A stretch of 64,000 bases of DNA, taken from Bathynomus jamesi (lineage: Eukaryota > Arthropoda > Malacostraca > Isopoda > Cirolanidae). The notes under the pieces are model-generated. The model did no database searches, was not told where the DNA came from, and was given only the letters and a program-made list of their open reading frames with translations. Each line of letters begins with the position of its first letter. Within the stretch, counting starts at the first letter, position 1. Of the stretch, positions 1 through 11,501 are shown piece by piece. The stretch lies in assembly GCA_023014485.1 (NCBI GenBank), contig JAJOZX010001002.1:502001-566000 (forward strand), read 5' to 3'. Both the position numbers and the translations under genes were made by a program.

Positions 1-216
1 GTTCATTATACACAGTGATTCACTGGCCTACTTAGTCAGTGCTCCAGACAACTATCTCAATCTTCTATGGACCTCTTGTATTAATGTTTGTACCTGTTGA
101 GTCTGAAATAAAGTGTTTGTTTGTTAACACACTGCTTCTAATTGCATTTAAATAGACAAAGATCCTTTTCAAATGAGTGAAGTACCCGACATACAAAAGT
201 AATAGTAATAGAAACC
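1..216. other. left edge, no gene seen
   Basis: No coding similarity is visible. An AATAAA hexamer lies near 109 in a T/G-rich stretch, so this could be the 3' end of some transcript, but nothing else supports that. Confidence 0.3.
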
Positions 217-225
217 CAGTAATTG

Positions 226-504
226 GGTCTGTATCGAAGGAGTGACATTTCAAAGGAGTGACATAACAAAGGAGTGACATAAATACTGTAACGAAGGAGT
301 GACAAATCCCAGTAGATTTCAATAATTATTTAAGAGAGGTAAGCTAACCCACCATAAACATATAATTGACCTAACCTACCTAACCTTACCTAACCTAACC
401 TTATCAACTTATCTCCGATTTGTCACTCCTTTGAATTTTATCTCTGATTTGTCTCTCCTTTGTTATGTCACTCCTTCGTTATGTCACTCCTTTGAATAGG
501 ACCG
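226..504. mobile_element. 279-bp fold-back MITE, Mutator-like
   Basis: Both arms are built from repeats of the word GGAGTGACAT (about 232-305) and its complement GTCACTCCTT (about 422-490), so the strand can fold on itself. The flanks carry a 9-bp target-site duplication, CAGTAATTG at 217-225 and 505-513. The middle (about 370-408) holds imperfect CCTAA units, the complement of TTAGG. A related sequence lies in the MITE at 49281-49827. The 9-bp TSD suggests a Mutator-like parent; that class is inferred. Confidence 0.7.
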
Positions 505-513
505 CAGTAATTG

Positions 514-904
514 GCCCCATGTCTGGTAGAGACATCTTGCATTTGTAAACAACAGACTTTCCCATTTCAGTTTCATCACTAATTTTATGGTAAAATTCTG
601 ATGCTGTTGTACACAAAAGACATTGTCTATAAATTAACACAGGTTGAGTAAAATTTAACATGTGAAAGTCACAGAAGTACTCAGCTCACTCCTCAGACTC
701 ACAGCCAGACTCTGACTGAAAGCACTGGATACCATGACTTGGAGTAGGATTTGGGGATGGGGAGGGGAAAAATCACTGACTGAGTCTACAATAAAGTATC
801 GCATTACTGACACTTATTTATATTGTACCTTTTGATACAATACAAATAAAAAATGTACCGCAATATGATACAAGATACAGAAAATATATCACGATACTAC
901 GCCA
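514..904. other. no gene; possible hAT MITE end
   Basis: No coding stretch is recognised. About 785-904 is rich in GATAC words and ends with CGATACTACGCCACTCTA, which resembles the end of a hAT-type MITE. The other end was not found, so the element is not delimited. Confidence 0.3.
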
Positions 905-1192
905 CTCTATTGATAACAGTGCTTTTATTTTTTAAGTTTTTTTAATGTAGCTGATGTTTTGTTTGGCAGAATTAGTTCAAAGAAGAAAGTATTTGGTGTG
1001 TGTTTTGGCATATATTGTTGCTGGTGACTGACTGATTCTGGAATGGCAGCTGCCATACTCTTTCCTATTTTCAAAAAGAAATTGTTTAATAAATTGGTCA
1101 TGTCTTTGGGATCACTGTAGGAAATTCTATCCTGTGTTAATGAAGTTATGGGATTTGTCTACTTTTTTTGGTGTTAACTAGGACCTTTAAAG
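905..1192 (-). pseudogene. LINE fragment 3 (linker before RT)
   Basis: Read on the minus strand, this gives a stretch with DPKDMTNLLNNFF, then IGKSMAAAIPES, then a short run leading into a stop near 921. This pattern is typical of the linker between endonuclease and reverse transcriptase in jockey/CR1-like LINEs. It continues the protein seen at 7815-7940 and 19095-19905; the Tigger-like element lies between this piece and the next. No RT domain follows, so the LINE is truncated here. Confidence 0.65.
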
Positions 1193-1521
1193 TACAGCCA
1201 TCCCTCGCTTAATGAAGGTTCGGTTAATGAATGTTCATTACAACAAAGGTTTTTATTTAATAGGTACTACGTACTTTCAAATATTACGAAGGAAATTTCG
1301 CTATAACAAAGGCAAAGATTTTTGAAATTCACGGCGCACTACATTGGCAGTTCCTGCAACACAGGCAAGCTCTCTCTCCCCCACCCCCAACACATGGTCT
1401 CCCACCATCCCAGCAACACACTTTTACAGCATCAGTGTTTGTTGTGCCTCCTCACGTGTTGCATTCATAATGAAAGTGATGTTCTATGAAGTGTTATTGT
1501 TACTATTTCATAACCCCAATA

Positions 1522-1852
1522 CAGTAGACTCGCAACTTACGCAGATTTTTCTTACGTGGTTTCAACTATACGTGGGTTATAATTTTACAATTTTGGTGCT
1601 TTAAAGCAGCATACACACATCTCACCTTTGTCCGTATTCGCAATGCCATGGAGGACGGCACTAACAAGAGTGTTATGGCATGCTGGAATGAATTCAACAT
1701 TGCCAATTGCATCACTTTTGTGTTATAGGTATGTTATAAATATAACAGTTACAATATATAGTGATTTAAGGGCGATTTAGGGTATTTTTTTGGTTTCCGA
1801 CTTTATGCAGGATCCCAGGAACGTAACCCCCGAGTAAGTTGCGAGTCTACTG
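1522..1852. mobile_element. pogo-type MITE, 331 bp
   Basis: Perfect inverted ends, CAGTAGACTCGCAACTTACG at the left and its complement (one mismatch further in) at the right, are flanked by TA at 1520-1521 and 1853-1854. It has no coding capacity. The TIR start CAGTAGACTC and TA target fit a Tigger-derived MITE. It sits in the 5' leader of the Tigger-like remnant. Confidence 0.8.
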
Positions 1853-1860
1853 TATATAGC

Positions 1861-2051
1861 ATGGCATCAAAACATCCAAGCTCAACATCATTACCCAATC
1901 CAATGAAGAAGAGGAAGGCGATAACGATATTTATATTAGGCTATCAAAAAGAGTGTGCTGGGAACCAAACTGAATTTTTCCCATATGAGGCATTCCAGAA
2001 CAGATCAACAATGCAAAATACCACTCCAACTTGGATTTGGGTGAAAATTGG
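1861..2051 (+). pseudogene. Tigger transposase N-terminal stub
   Basis: The first 22 or so codons from the ATG at 1861 read like the start of pogo/Tigger transposases: a Ser/Pro-rich leader, then KKRKAIT, which normally precedes the first helix-turn-helix. The reading then becomes meaningless and the Sola-like element begins at 2056. No HTH, CENP-B or DDE domain remains. Confidence 0.45.
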
Positions 2052-2055
2052 TATA

Positions 2056-2440
2056 GAGAGTTAGTTTGTGTTCCAAATCCATTGGTTCAAACAAAAAAGC
2101 TCTACAAATAACGGTTTTTAAGTTATTAGCCCACAAAGTTTAGGGCCTCCCCTTTCCCATGCCCACTTTGATGGGCAATATTATCTCCCATCCAATTAAT
2201 CATAAACTGAACATATACATTTTTGGAATCAGCAAGACTAGATCTATCCAATGTTACTAATTTTAGCTTTGAAAGCAATTTTCAAAATTTTATTCCCCAG
2301 CTCCCCCATTTGCTTGACCCCCTACCCCCCATGGACCTTAAAACCCCCAATTTTTTTATGAATATTAAACTTCATATTATGGTTGATAAATAAAAACAAT
2401 AAAAATGGTGGGTATCATGTTATAAATAAATTTAAAAAAT
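2056..2440 (+). repeat. left TIR arm of Sola-like B
   Basis: Inverted match to 7375-7758. Shared landmarks are GTTAGTTTGTGTTCCAAATC at the outer side and GGGTATCATGTTATAAAT at the inner side. It contains C-rich and G-rich runs beside the words TGCTTGACCCCCTACCCC. Confidence 0.8.
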
Positions 2441-2499
2441 TGGTAATTATGTCACAAATGACATGGCATGAAGTTGAAATAAAAAAATTAATTTTTCTA

Positions 2500-2653
2500 G
2501 TGTATTTTGGTGTGCTCTGTTCAAATATAACCTTCATTACTTATGCAAATGAACAGAAATACGTGTTTGGGCCATGCAATGACAACTGTATTTCTGTTCA
2601 TTTGCACAAGAAATGAAGGTCATATTCGAACAAAGCACACCAAAATACACTTG
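2500..2653. repeat. fold-back hairpin, about 68-bp arms
   Basis: 2500-2567 is the near-perfect complement of 2586-2653; the arms carry TTTTGGTGTGCTCTGTTC and its partner GAACAAAGCACACCAAAA. The loop is GGGCCATGCAATGACAAC. The same hairpin appears at about 47440-47590, so it is part of the element family. Confidence 0.8.
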
Positions 2654-3105
2654 AAAAATGTATTTTTGACTACATTTTATACAATAAAGCATAACCTAAG
2701 ATATTCATGTTACAAGATCTCATAAATGATGCATTACTACAGTAAACATGCAAAACACCTCAAAATTAACCAGAAAAGTTTGCTCTCGTCATTTTCGTTT
2801 AACCTAACGAAAATATCACAACTACCTAACCAATCATCAAGGGTGTACAGTTGACCTAACCAGACATTCAATTAACTTAACCAAGCATTCAGCTGACCTA
2901 ACTGGGCATTCAATAATCACTTAATTAATCATCTAGGGCACATGACAAATCAAGTTCTCAAAGTTGAAACCACACGAATGGCACATCATAATTCTATCAC
3001 AAACACCACCAAACTGAATCCAATTAGAAAAAAAATAGCCAGAACAGGAACCAACAAACTAATTAAGTCGCAGAGTAACATGACATCATACCACCACTGA
3101 CTACA

Positions 3106-3106
<1 letters not shown>

Positions 3107-3164
<58 letters not shown>
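3107..3164. repeat. (CA)n(TA)n microsatellite
   Basis: About 12 CA units followed by about 17 TA units. The mariner element inserted at a TA in this tract, and the tract resumes after it (4062-4130). Confidence 0.95.
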
Positions 3165-3166
<2 letters not shown>

Positions 3167-3169
<3 letters not shown>

Positions 3170-4061
3170 GGCATCCCAAAAAAATGTACACACTTTAAAT
3201 ACTTATAAAGGCAGTGTTTATTAAAATACATTTCATTTTCAAAATGTAATAGAATCTACAGACATTATTTAATTGTTTTGTCAATGCCTGTTTTCAAACT
3301 GATGTCCATTTTGGTCCAGGCACTGCTGATAACGCGAAGCAATGGAATCGCAAACATCATGAAACATTTAATTTGGTATTTGTGTGCATTCTCGTTCAAT
3401 GGCTGCTCTCAATTCAGCGACTGTTGCAGGTTTTATAGCGTAGACTTTGTCTTTTAAGTATCCCCATAAAAAAAAGTCTAGTGGTGTGAGGTCTGGTGAA
3501 CGCGGAGGGTATTCTACGAAACCCCTTCGTCCAATCCACATCCACATCATGCCAAGTACCACTCGCAATACTCCACTCTTCGGTCCGGATCATCTTCATT
3601 AATAACATGGACTAATCTTGGAATGTAACTTTTCCATTGACAGCGCTTCAAAATGCGTTGGACAGACGATTCTGAAATTCCTACCTCATGACTCGCTTGC
3701 CGCACAGATTTTCTTGGACTTTGGTGATACGTTTCCAGTACTCTTTCTTGCTTTGTGGGGTCTTGTCGATTGTCCGTGGTCTTCCGGAACGCTTCTTGTG
3801 GACATTCTGAACAGTTCCATCGGCTTCAAACTTATCTCTAATTCGAGGTCGCGTTGGTGGATCTGTTTGAAACTCCCTCCTAAACTGTCTTTGCACTTCA
3901 ACTGCGTTTTGACACTTCCAGTAGCATTTTAGAATGAATTTCCTTTGTTCAAAGCTTAGTCTGACTGCCATTATAATTCTATGGGTTTAACTTGGAAAGA
4001 AAGAAACATCAATTGAGCTATCAGCTGTTAAAGTGTGTATACATTTTTTTGGGACGCCCTG
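3167..4061 (-). mobile_element. mariner element, internally deleted (895 bp)
   Basis: The TIRs are CAGGGCATCCCAAAAAAATG at the left and, read as complement from the right, CAGGGCGTCCCAAAAAAATG. TA flanks both sides (3165-3166, 4062-4063). A full mariner is about 1.3 kb, so about 0.4 kb of the middle is gone. The coding strand is minus. Confidence 0.9.
3368..3971 (-). pseudogene. mariner transposase, N- and C-terminal parts
   Basis: Residues from the ATG at 3971 form a mariner N-terminal helix-turn-helix region (FEQRKFILKCYW, later RSGRPRT). A separate frame at 3368-3568 carries the C-terminal RSPDLTPLDFFLWG motif, whose PLDFFLWG surrounds the last catalytic Asp. The piece holding the first two catalytic Asp residues is deleted, and the two parts lie in different frames. 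The product cannot be active. Confidence 0.85.
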
Positions 4062-4074
4062 TATGTGTATATAT

Positions 4075-4123
<49 letters not shown>

Positions 4124-4412
4124 TATATATATATTTTCTGAAATAGTTTGCACAAAAAAATGAATGACAAATTTGAATAAAGCAACTAAAACTACCTCAT
4201 AAAAAGTTATTTTGATTTACAGGTCCAGCCCATGTCATTTAAAACCACCAAAATTTTATTTTGAACAATTTTTTGCAGTTTTTATACAAGCTAAAATTAT
4301 GTTGTTCATTACCAATTAAAATTACTGCTAGTAGTTTCTGAACATTTTTCAGCATCTATTTATTCAAAGTTTAAATTTTAAAGAATCCAAAAGTGAGTAC
4401 TGACATCTTTAT

Positions 4413-6949
4413 TCAAATGGTGAATCCTTTTAGAATACCCAAAATATCATGTCTTGAAATATGACAGATGTCTCTTATTTGTGGGAAATAATAATATCTG
4501 CTAAATCCAGATAGGTTTAAAAAATCTATCTTATAGTCATCAAACTCTTCATTGTACTCTAATACAAGCCCCAGCCACCAAGAGTTATTGTAGGAGCAAA
4601 CTATGTATTCCCCAATTTTGGGGTTCAGAATGATTAAATCTTTATTTTTATTTGCATTAGTGGCACATTTCACAATTAACCTCTCCTCACCTTCATGATC
4701 AGAAGATAATTCAAAGGCTTTAATTTTTGTGGCACTAACTGGCACAAATCAGTGAAACTTTTGGGTTCCAATTAGTTGGATACTATTTTCAAACCTTTTT
4801 GCTTAGGAATTTTGTCACTTTTTCTATTTCTTCAGGTTTAATTAAAAAAAATTTGATATTCTCAAATTTTCACAGCAAAAATGAAACATTGCCTCCAGTT
4901 TTATGATTTGACCATTGAAAGTTCTCTGCAAGCTTGCTCTGGCTACAGCTCTTTTGACTGTTCCACCAATTCCATCACAAGCACTTTTGCCATGACTTGT
5001 GGCAAAAAAAATGCCACTCACACTTGAGCCCAAAGTCATCTATGTGTCTGCATATATTGACAAAGTTGAATCAATTCTTATATTGGCCTGCACATCTATT
5101 AGTAAAATAATGTAACTTGTTAATGTGAGGATGAAACTTCTTTATGTCTGGAATGAGGGCATTTAAAAATGAGTAGACCATGGTTGTATTATGTTTGGTG
5201 TCAGGTGAAAGAAAGCAGTAGCTTGTGTGCATAGTTTCATTAGTTGTAGTATTCTTCCAGTAAATTACAAATGGATGCGCACTGTACATTGACTATTTTC
5301 CCAGTGGAAGCCTCATGCTGCATCTTGTACAATGAAAGAATAGTTTTCTGAAAAATCACACAAAACTATTGCTTCATTGTAGGGTAAACTATTTTTTAAA
5401 CTTTTGAGCAAATCATTTTGAGATATATGGCCACATAATGATGACATGTTAAATTTGCTATTTTTATGTTTAAAGAACCAAAAAAATCTTTAATTGATTC
5501 TACTTTTTCCACCAAAGTGCAGCAGTCAGTAGAAACCCATTGTTTATATTTAGTCATGTCATATTCTATCCCATGTATATTTTCAACGTTTATTAGGAAC
5601 TTTGTAACTCCTTGTTCTTTGGGGCATAAATTACATTTGTGCATCATGCAGTTTCTATTGCTGATGTCACACACTTTTTTCTATCAAAACTTTATAATCA
5701 AGCCCTTTGTTACCCATAGCAGAGAACTGGAGCTTAGCATTCTGATGATAAGTGCAAACACACACTGAGTGTGTTCCCCCTGATCCAGCTAAAACACAGT
5801 GTTTGGGTCAAATACATGCAAAAGTTGAAAATCCTATTGGAGGGTTCTCTGGGTTTTCCTTGTAAATGTTATATGCTTCTCTTAAATTCATTAGTACAAG
5901 TCTTTTTTGGACACTTACCTTTTCTCCAGTATAGTATTATAGTCTCTCATTCTCAGGCAGTCTTTTTTTTCCTGGACAAATACGATTGATCTCATCTGAT
6001 TCATAGAATGATCTAACTAGCTCTTTGGTGGATTTTGTGACAACTTTCCCTTTTGACATAGCTGGAACTTCTGGAATAATCCCATACTTCTTTTTCAAAC
6101 TTCTGTTCTTTTTGACTAAATATTTTGTTGTTTGAAATGTTCGCGCTGTTTCTGCGATAGTATGTGGAAAAATGCTCAGTATTTGAAGTTTTCGATCATA
6201 ACTATCGGTAGAATGAAAAGCCTCCACCAATTCTTGCACGAGATGATGGTACCTGAAAAATGCATAGAAGTATTTAATGCTATGTCTACAAAAATGATGA
6301 ATTAGAGAGAATCCAAATAGAAACAGAATTCAAAATAAAAACTGAGATACTTGTTAAGAAATGTGCTACAATGAACTTATAATTATGAAATTAATGTGAC
6401 AAGTGTACATGCAAAGTTCTCCATATATACTTACCTTTTCACTTTGGAATCAAGTTTTGGAGTCTTTGTTGGGCTTTGAATCTCTGTTGATAAACTCACT
6501 TCAAGCTTTCTCTTCAGAGAACTATGTGCCTTTTCCAATGCTTGCAGGCCCTTTAATTGTTTTCTTAAGGTACTTAAACCATTTGAAATATTGAAATACT
6601 GTATAATAGCTACCATATATGCACTGTCATTTCTATTGACATTACAGCCATTAAATTAAAATTTAAATAAAAATATTAAAAATTGAGAATTAATGAGTGA
6701 TTGAAATTACTTTAAAAAATACTTACAGGTTTTAACTGAAGTCACATCAAGATTTGTTAGGACATGTGAAATGTCTGCTATTGCATCTTCACATGACATA
6801 TCTGTTTCTCTTGTATTTTCACTTGTACTATCAATATCTGATGATTGGTGTACTTCCGTTGTAAATAATAATTCTGGAGTCTTGGTCAGTAGTTTACGAC
6901 AGTTACAGTAGAACACAATATCGTATTTGGTGATAGTGTGCCTTGACAA
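4413..6949 (-). pseudogene. Sola-like transposase, degenerate (element B)
   Basis: Minus-strand pieces in order: 6949-6707 (acidic, Ser/Thr-rich N-terminus), 6616-6431, 6239-5937 (ICPGKK motif), 5674-5396 (paired Cys: C-x2-C), 5289-5071 (ends CAGQYKN), 5039-4842 (ATSHGKSACDGIGGTVKR) and 4745-4413 (tail with SWWLGLV). They are collinear with the gene in element A. A splice donor near 6437 (complement GGTAAGT) and an acceptor near 6253 delimit one intron. The first Asp region is poorly preserved and the second reads NRCAGQYKN instead of SDG. There are several frameshifts, so it is inactive. Confidence 0.7.
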
Positions 6950-7374
6950 GCATTATAAAACGCTTCACTTATAGTTCTTAAATCACCTAGACACTTTTTT
7001 TTTTTTTTTAAAGGGTCTTCACAGTATTTCACCATTTTTTTTATAAATTTATTACACAGGTCATCTTGTACTCAATGACATGTTCACATTATGAATGCTG
7101 CAAATGGACTGAGGTATAATTCATATGTAATAATGATTATAATTCACATGTAATAATATGATGTAATAATGAGATATATTACAAATAGGAATTAGATGTG
7201 TGTTTTAATTATTTCAAACCAGAAAAAAGTAGTTGCCCGAAGAATATTTTTTTGAGATATTTAATTTTTAAAAAAATGATACTGTAAATAAAAAATCTGA
7301 TTTTAATAAAACAAATCAACAACTCTGATTGGTGAGAAGTTAGGAAAAATGATTAAAAATAAATTTTTTGTTGA

Positions 7375-7758
7375 TTATTTAAACTAATTTATAACATGAT
7401 ACCCACCCTTTTTATTGTTTTTATTTACCAACCATAATATGAAGTTTAATATTCATAAAAAATATTGGGGGGTTTTAATGTCTAGAGGGGTAGGGGGTCA
7501 AGCAAATGGGGGAGATGGGGAGTAAAATTTTGAAAATTGCTTTACAAAGCTAAAATTAGTATCATTGGATAGATCTAGTCTTGCTGATTCCAAAAATGTA
7601 TAATATGTTTAGTTTATGATTAACTGGATGGGAGATATTGCCCATCAAAGTGGGCATGGTAAAGGGGGGGCCCTAAACTTTGTGGGCCAAAAACTTAAAA
7701 ACCATTAGTCATAGAGCTTTTTTGTTTGAACCAGTGGATTTGGAACACAAACTAACCC
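7375..7758 (-). repeat. right TIR arm of Sola-like B
   Basis: Complement of the left arm at 2056-2440, with scattered substitutions and a few indels, so insertion is not recent. Confidence 0.8.
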
Positions 7759-7814
7759 TATATACCAAGGTTTTTTAAGAATGTCACCCCTTCATTAAGC
7801 GAGGGATGGCTGCA

Positions 7815-7940
7815 TTCCATAATCCTTTTAGATTAGATTTTTGTTCAGTAATTTTACAACAATAATGATCTGCTTTTGTGGCTTCTATGAGCAAATTTAG
7901 TCTGTTACAAAATTTTTTATATGTTTGTTCATTGATAATA
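7815..7940 (-). pseudogene. LINE fragment 2 (post-endonuclease linker)
   Basis: The minus strand reads through 42 codons without a stop, with YKKFCNRLNLLIEATK and ending KGLWN. In jockey/CR1-like LINEs this segment follows a W-I/T motif and KNxLY, which here is found at the end of the piece at 19095-19905. The two were adjacent before the 11-kb Sola-like element A landed. Confidence 0.75.
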
Positions 7941-8725
7941 GGGTCATTCCAGCTCAATTGGTACAGGGGTGGTCAGGTGACCATCTCCGATTTTCTTCAA
8001 ATTTTCAGGGTTGATTCATACACCATTCAATAGCTTAAATCTAAAATTTTAGCTTCCTCAGTCAAAATCTTTTAATTTTATGGTCGCTTAAATGGCCCCC
8101 ACCTTCGACAAAAAATGCCCATGTTGTGCTTGATCGGCCAATGCCTTCATTTTGAGAGGCCTTGAAAAGTGTCTTCTAATAGGAGTAGAAGCTTCAAATT
8201 TGTCATGCCAATACAACTTCTGGTGGGCTTTTCAATTTTGCAAGAAAAAAGGCTGTGGAACAAATAGTTTCTAAGTTACAAGGGCTTAAATATGGCTCCA
8301 TTTTGAAGCTTGCATCAATTCCTCCCACTTTTACGACTACCTATCATTTTCAAAAGTTTTAGTTCTACATCAATCACAGCTGTTTTAATACTCCTAATAG
8401 TCTCTATGGGTTGTAAATTTATGAGTGAAATAAAAAATAACCAAAAAAGGATTTATTTCTATTTTTAAAAATTTCCAAAAGTTGATATTTTCACAAAATT
8501 TGCAAAATTAACATCAACTTTGGGGCTTAATATAAAGGTGTCCAAAATTAGTCAGGGAGTTGATACTTCTAGTAAAGAAAGATACATATGTGTAAAAAAA
8601 CATATATTAAGGAATAGATCTCAACTCAACTCCTTCATATAGTTTTGGTGATTCAAAGAAAAGTACTTTTTATGAAAATCTCAAATTTTTGCAAAATTTG
8701 TAAATTTTTAAATTTCTATTTATGA
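7941..8725 (+). repeat. left TIR arm of Sola-like A (outer part)
   Basis: Inverted match to about 18310-19090 at roughly 90-95% by eye. The arm is interrupted at 8726 by the Penelope insertion and resumes at 12292-12360, where it contains GAATTGTAATTTTACTTCC, the complement of the sequence near 18280. Confidence 0.85.
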
Positions 8726-8803
8726 ATGCAAAAAACTTCACTTTTTTCTACGTGAAGGTCAAAATATGAAAATAAAAACCCACTCTAATAGACAGAGTTT
8801 ATT

Positions 8804-8846
8804 TCCACGACAGTTTCGACGCCCACTGGCATCCTCCTCGGGTGGA
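8804..8846 (-). ncRNA. candidate hammerhead ribozyme, minus arm
   Basis: On the minus strand the order is UCCAC (helix I), CCGAGGA (core, U4 changed to C), GAUGCC-loop-GGCGUC (helix II), GAAA, a very short helix III in ACUGU, C as the cleavage position, and GUGGA (helix I partner). Penelope-like elements are known to carry hammerheads with tiny helix III. The U4-to-C change in the core would be expected to weaken or abolish cleavage. Covariance scoring was not possible here. Confidence 0.45.
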
Positions 8847-9516
8847 TACAGAAACACGAATGAACCAAAACAAGAGGGAAAAACAGTCCAGGGACCGACC
8901 GTTAAGAAATTCGCACCTAGGTTAGATCCCATTCTTCCGACACCGGAAGGGCATTTTCATTAAGTACATTCGCGCAAATTTAAAACTATCTTCCTCTTCT
9001 AAACATATAGATTCTATTATATTTTTTTTTACATAATTATTACATTTATTATTAAATTTATTACATTTAATATTGCATAATTATTTATTACAGAAATTAT
9101 AAATTTATTATTACATTGGTTATTACATTATTGTTTATTATACAGAACTTATAAACCGAAAAACGAATGAAAAAAGCTGATTAGGAAACAATCCAGAAAC
9201 CAATGAGAAATTCGCACCTAGGTTAGATACCATTCTCCCGACACTGGAAGGGCATTTTATTACAGGGTCCGCTTATAAGTACATTCCCACAAATTAAAAC
9301 TATCTTCTTGTTCTATACATACAGATTCTAATATTTTGACATAATTACTGCATTTATTATTATTACCTTTACCCTAATTATTAAATTTATAATATTACCT
9401 TTATTATTACATCTGTTGCATTTATATTTATTTCCACATTTATTACTTCCATTATTACATTTACTAAAGGCGAGTAAGGAAACATTCCAATCCAGAGACA
9501 TTTAAGAAATTCACAC

Positions 9517-10561
9517 TTAGGTTCGAACACGTTCCCACGACTGCATAAGGGATTTTTTGACCAAGAATCTCATTAAAGGGTCTAACTTATAAGTACCTTC
9601 GCACAAATTAAAATTATCTACTTTTTCTATACACACAGATTCTATTATTTTTCTTTTGACATAATTATTACATTTATAAAGTACCTTACTTGATTCCCAA
9701 TCTATAGCATGATTATTTTGCCTGGCGTGATAAAAAATGGCATTATTAGTATTACAACTTCTGAAGGCATATTTGTGTTCTTTAATACGGGTTTCAATAT
9801 TTCTTCCAGTTTCTCCCACGTATACTAAATCACAACTTTTACAGGGAATGCTGTAGACACAGGCTTGTTCCTCTTTTGCCACATTATTCCTAACCAATTT
9901 ACTTTTCACGGTAGATGAATATTTGAACGCCAAAGCAAACAAAATCTTTCATCAACGGTTTTACTCTTTCTAAGCCGGCAATGTAAGGCAAACTCACATA
10001 TTGTTTTTGGTTAACTGAAGGTTCCCGAGGGGCATAAAAAGATTTTCTGGCTTTAAAATACGCCTTTCTGATAAACCACTCAGGATATTTTAAATCCTTA
10101 AAAATGTTCCAAATCTTTGAATTTTCCGGGTCCAGCAAATGTGGGCTACAAATCCTGAGTGCTCTTAGAAACATGGAAGAAATAATTGAGCTTTTAACGC
10201 CTTCATCATGATATGAAAAATAATGAATGTACGAATTACAATGAGTAGGTTTTCTAAAGACCGTGAAATTGGGCTTTCCACTTTCGTTAATGACCAAAAC
10301 ATCTAGAAAAGGTAATTGTTTGTCATTCTCCCATTCATATTTAAATTTAATAGAGGGAACAAGATTATTTAATGACTGAAAGAAAGTGTCAAAGTTGTTC
10401 CAGTGGTCAGGCCAAAATGAGAAAATATCATCTACATAACAAAACCAAATTAGATTCCTGGGACATATTGTTTGCAACAATTCCGACTCATAGTATTCCA
10501 TGTATAATGTACTCAGTATTGGGGATAAAGGAGACCCCATTCCCATACCAAAACGTTGCAA
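9517..10561 (-). pseudogene. Penelope-like RT + GIY-YIG, minus copy
   Basis: 10561-9899 reads the C-terminal half of a Penelope-type reverse transcriptase: GMGSPLSP, then YVDDIFSFWP with the catalytic Asp pair, then LPFLDVLV. 9942-9517 reads the GIY-YIG endonuclease: VYSIPCKSCDLVYVGETGR, then RIKEHK and a conserved N-terminal Cys pair. A 2-bp loss near 9940 separates the two frames. The N-terminal RT fingers are missing. This copy extends about 36 residues further upstream than its plus-strand twin. Confidence 0.9.
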
Positions 10562-11501
10562 ATAAATTTGGTTTCGTTATGTAGATGATATTTTCTCATT
10601 TTGGCCTGACCACTGGAACAACTTTGACACTTTCTTTCAGTCATTAAATAATCTTGTTCCCTCTATTAAATTTAAATATGAATGGGAGAACGACAAACAA
10701 TTACCTTTTCTAGATGTTTTGGTCATTAACGAAAGCGGAAAGCCCAATTTCACGGTCTTTAGAAAACCTACTCATTGTAATTCGTACATTCATTATTTTT
10801 CATATCATGATGAAGGGGTTAAAAGCTCAATTATTTCTTCCATGTTTCTAAGAGCACTCAGGATTTGTAGCCCACATTTGCTGGACCCGGAAAATTCAAA
10901 GATTTGGAACATTTTTAAGGATTTAAAATATCCTGAGTGGTTTATCAGAAAGGCGTATTTTAAAGCCAGAAAATCTTTTTATGCCCCTCGGGAATCTTCA
11001 GTTAACCAAAAACAATATGTGAGTTTGCCTTACATTGCCGGCTTAGAAAGAGTAAAACCATTGACGAAAGATTTTAAGTTTGCTTTGGCGTTCAAATATT
11101 CGTCTACCATGAAAAGTAAATTGGTTAGGAATAATGTGGCAAAAGAGGAACAAGCCTGTGTCTACAGCATTCCCTGTAAAAGTTGTGATTTAGTATACGT
11201 GGGAGAAACTGGAAGAAATATTGAAACCCGTATTAAAGAACACAAATATGCCTTCAGAAGTTGTAATACTAATAATGCCATTTTTTATCACGCCAGGCAA
11301 AATAATCATGCTATAGATTGGGAATCAAGTAAGGTACTTTATAAATGTAATAATTATGTCAAAAGAAAAATAATAGAATCTGTGTGTATAGAAAAAGTAG
11401 ATAATTTTAATTTGTGCGAAGGTACTTATAAGTTAGACCCTTTAATGAGATTCTTGGTCAAAAAATCCCTTATGCAGTCGTGGGAACGTGTTCGAACCTA
11501 A
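10562..11501 (+). pseudogene. Penelope-like RT + GIY-YIG, plus copy
   Basis: One open frame runs from about 10566 to the stop at 11501. It starts inside the RT at FRYVDDIFSFWP, continues through LPFLDVLV and ends with the full GIY-YIG domain (VYSIPCKSCDLVYVGETGR near 11160-11220). Unlike the minus copy the junction between RT and endonuclease is in frame. The start of RT is missing, so it is 5'-truncated and has no evident promoter or start codon. The GIY-YIG part would be full length if translated. Confidence 0.9.

Larger units (their letters stand above)
2432..4235 (-). mobile_element. Merlin-like fold-back fragment (copy 1)
   Basis: The left end reads AAATGACATGGCATGAAG and the right end carries CCCATGTCATTT, inverted relative to each other. 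Shared blocks recur at 44668-47645 and 62641-63195. These include a hairpin (2500-2653), a CTAACC/GCATTCA tract (2840-2915), and the complement of a short reading with C-x2-C (2935-3060). The relation to Merlin/IS1595-type elements comes from the zinc-ribbon-like readings in the other copies. A mariner (3167-4061) lies inside its microsatellite. Confidence 0.55.
2056..7758 (-). mobile_element. Sola-like DNA transposon B, 5.7 kb
   Basis: Long inverted arms (about 2056-2440 and 7375-7758) match closely over about 380 bp. The outermost bases are GAGAGTTAG at the left and GGGTTAG at the right, flanked by a 4-bp TSD, TATA (2052-2055 and 7759-7762). Inside, on the minus strand, is a degenerate multi-exon transposase (4413-6949) of the same family as element A. 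A 4-bp TSD and GRG-like termini fit what I recall of the Sola superfamily; this assignment is inferred. A Merlin-like fragment (about 2432-4235) sits inside the left part. Confidence 0.65.
1195..7812 (+). mobile_element. Tigger/pogo-like remnant, split by Sola-B
   Basis: The ends are inverted copies of CAGCCATCCCTCGCTTAATG (1195-1215 and complement at 7792-7812). The left flank is TA and the right flank is CA, one change from the TA duplication expected for pogo/Tigger. Around 1861 an ATG opens a short frame with the motif KKRKAIT, as at the N-terminus of Tigger/jerky transposases, but the frame degenerates at once. Only about 0.5 kb of real Tigger sequence remains, interrupted by the MITE at 1522-1852 and the Sola-like element at 2056-7758. 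It inserted into the LINE. Confidence 0.65.

Noticed and set aside
3618..3932. 104-residue frame on the plus strand
   Set aside because: It is antisense to the mariner transposase N-terminus, which has recognised motifs.
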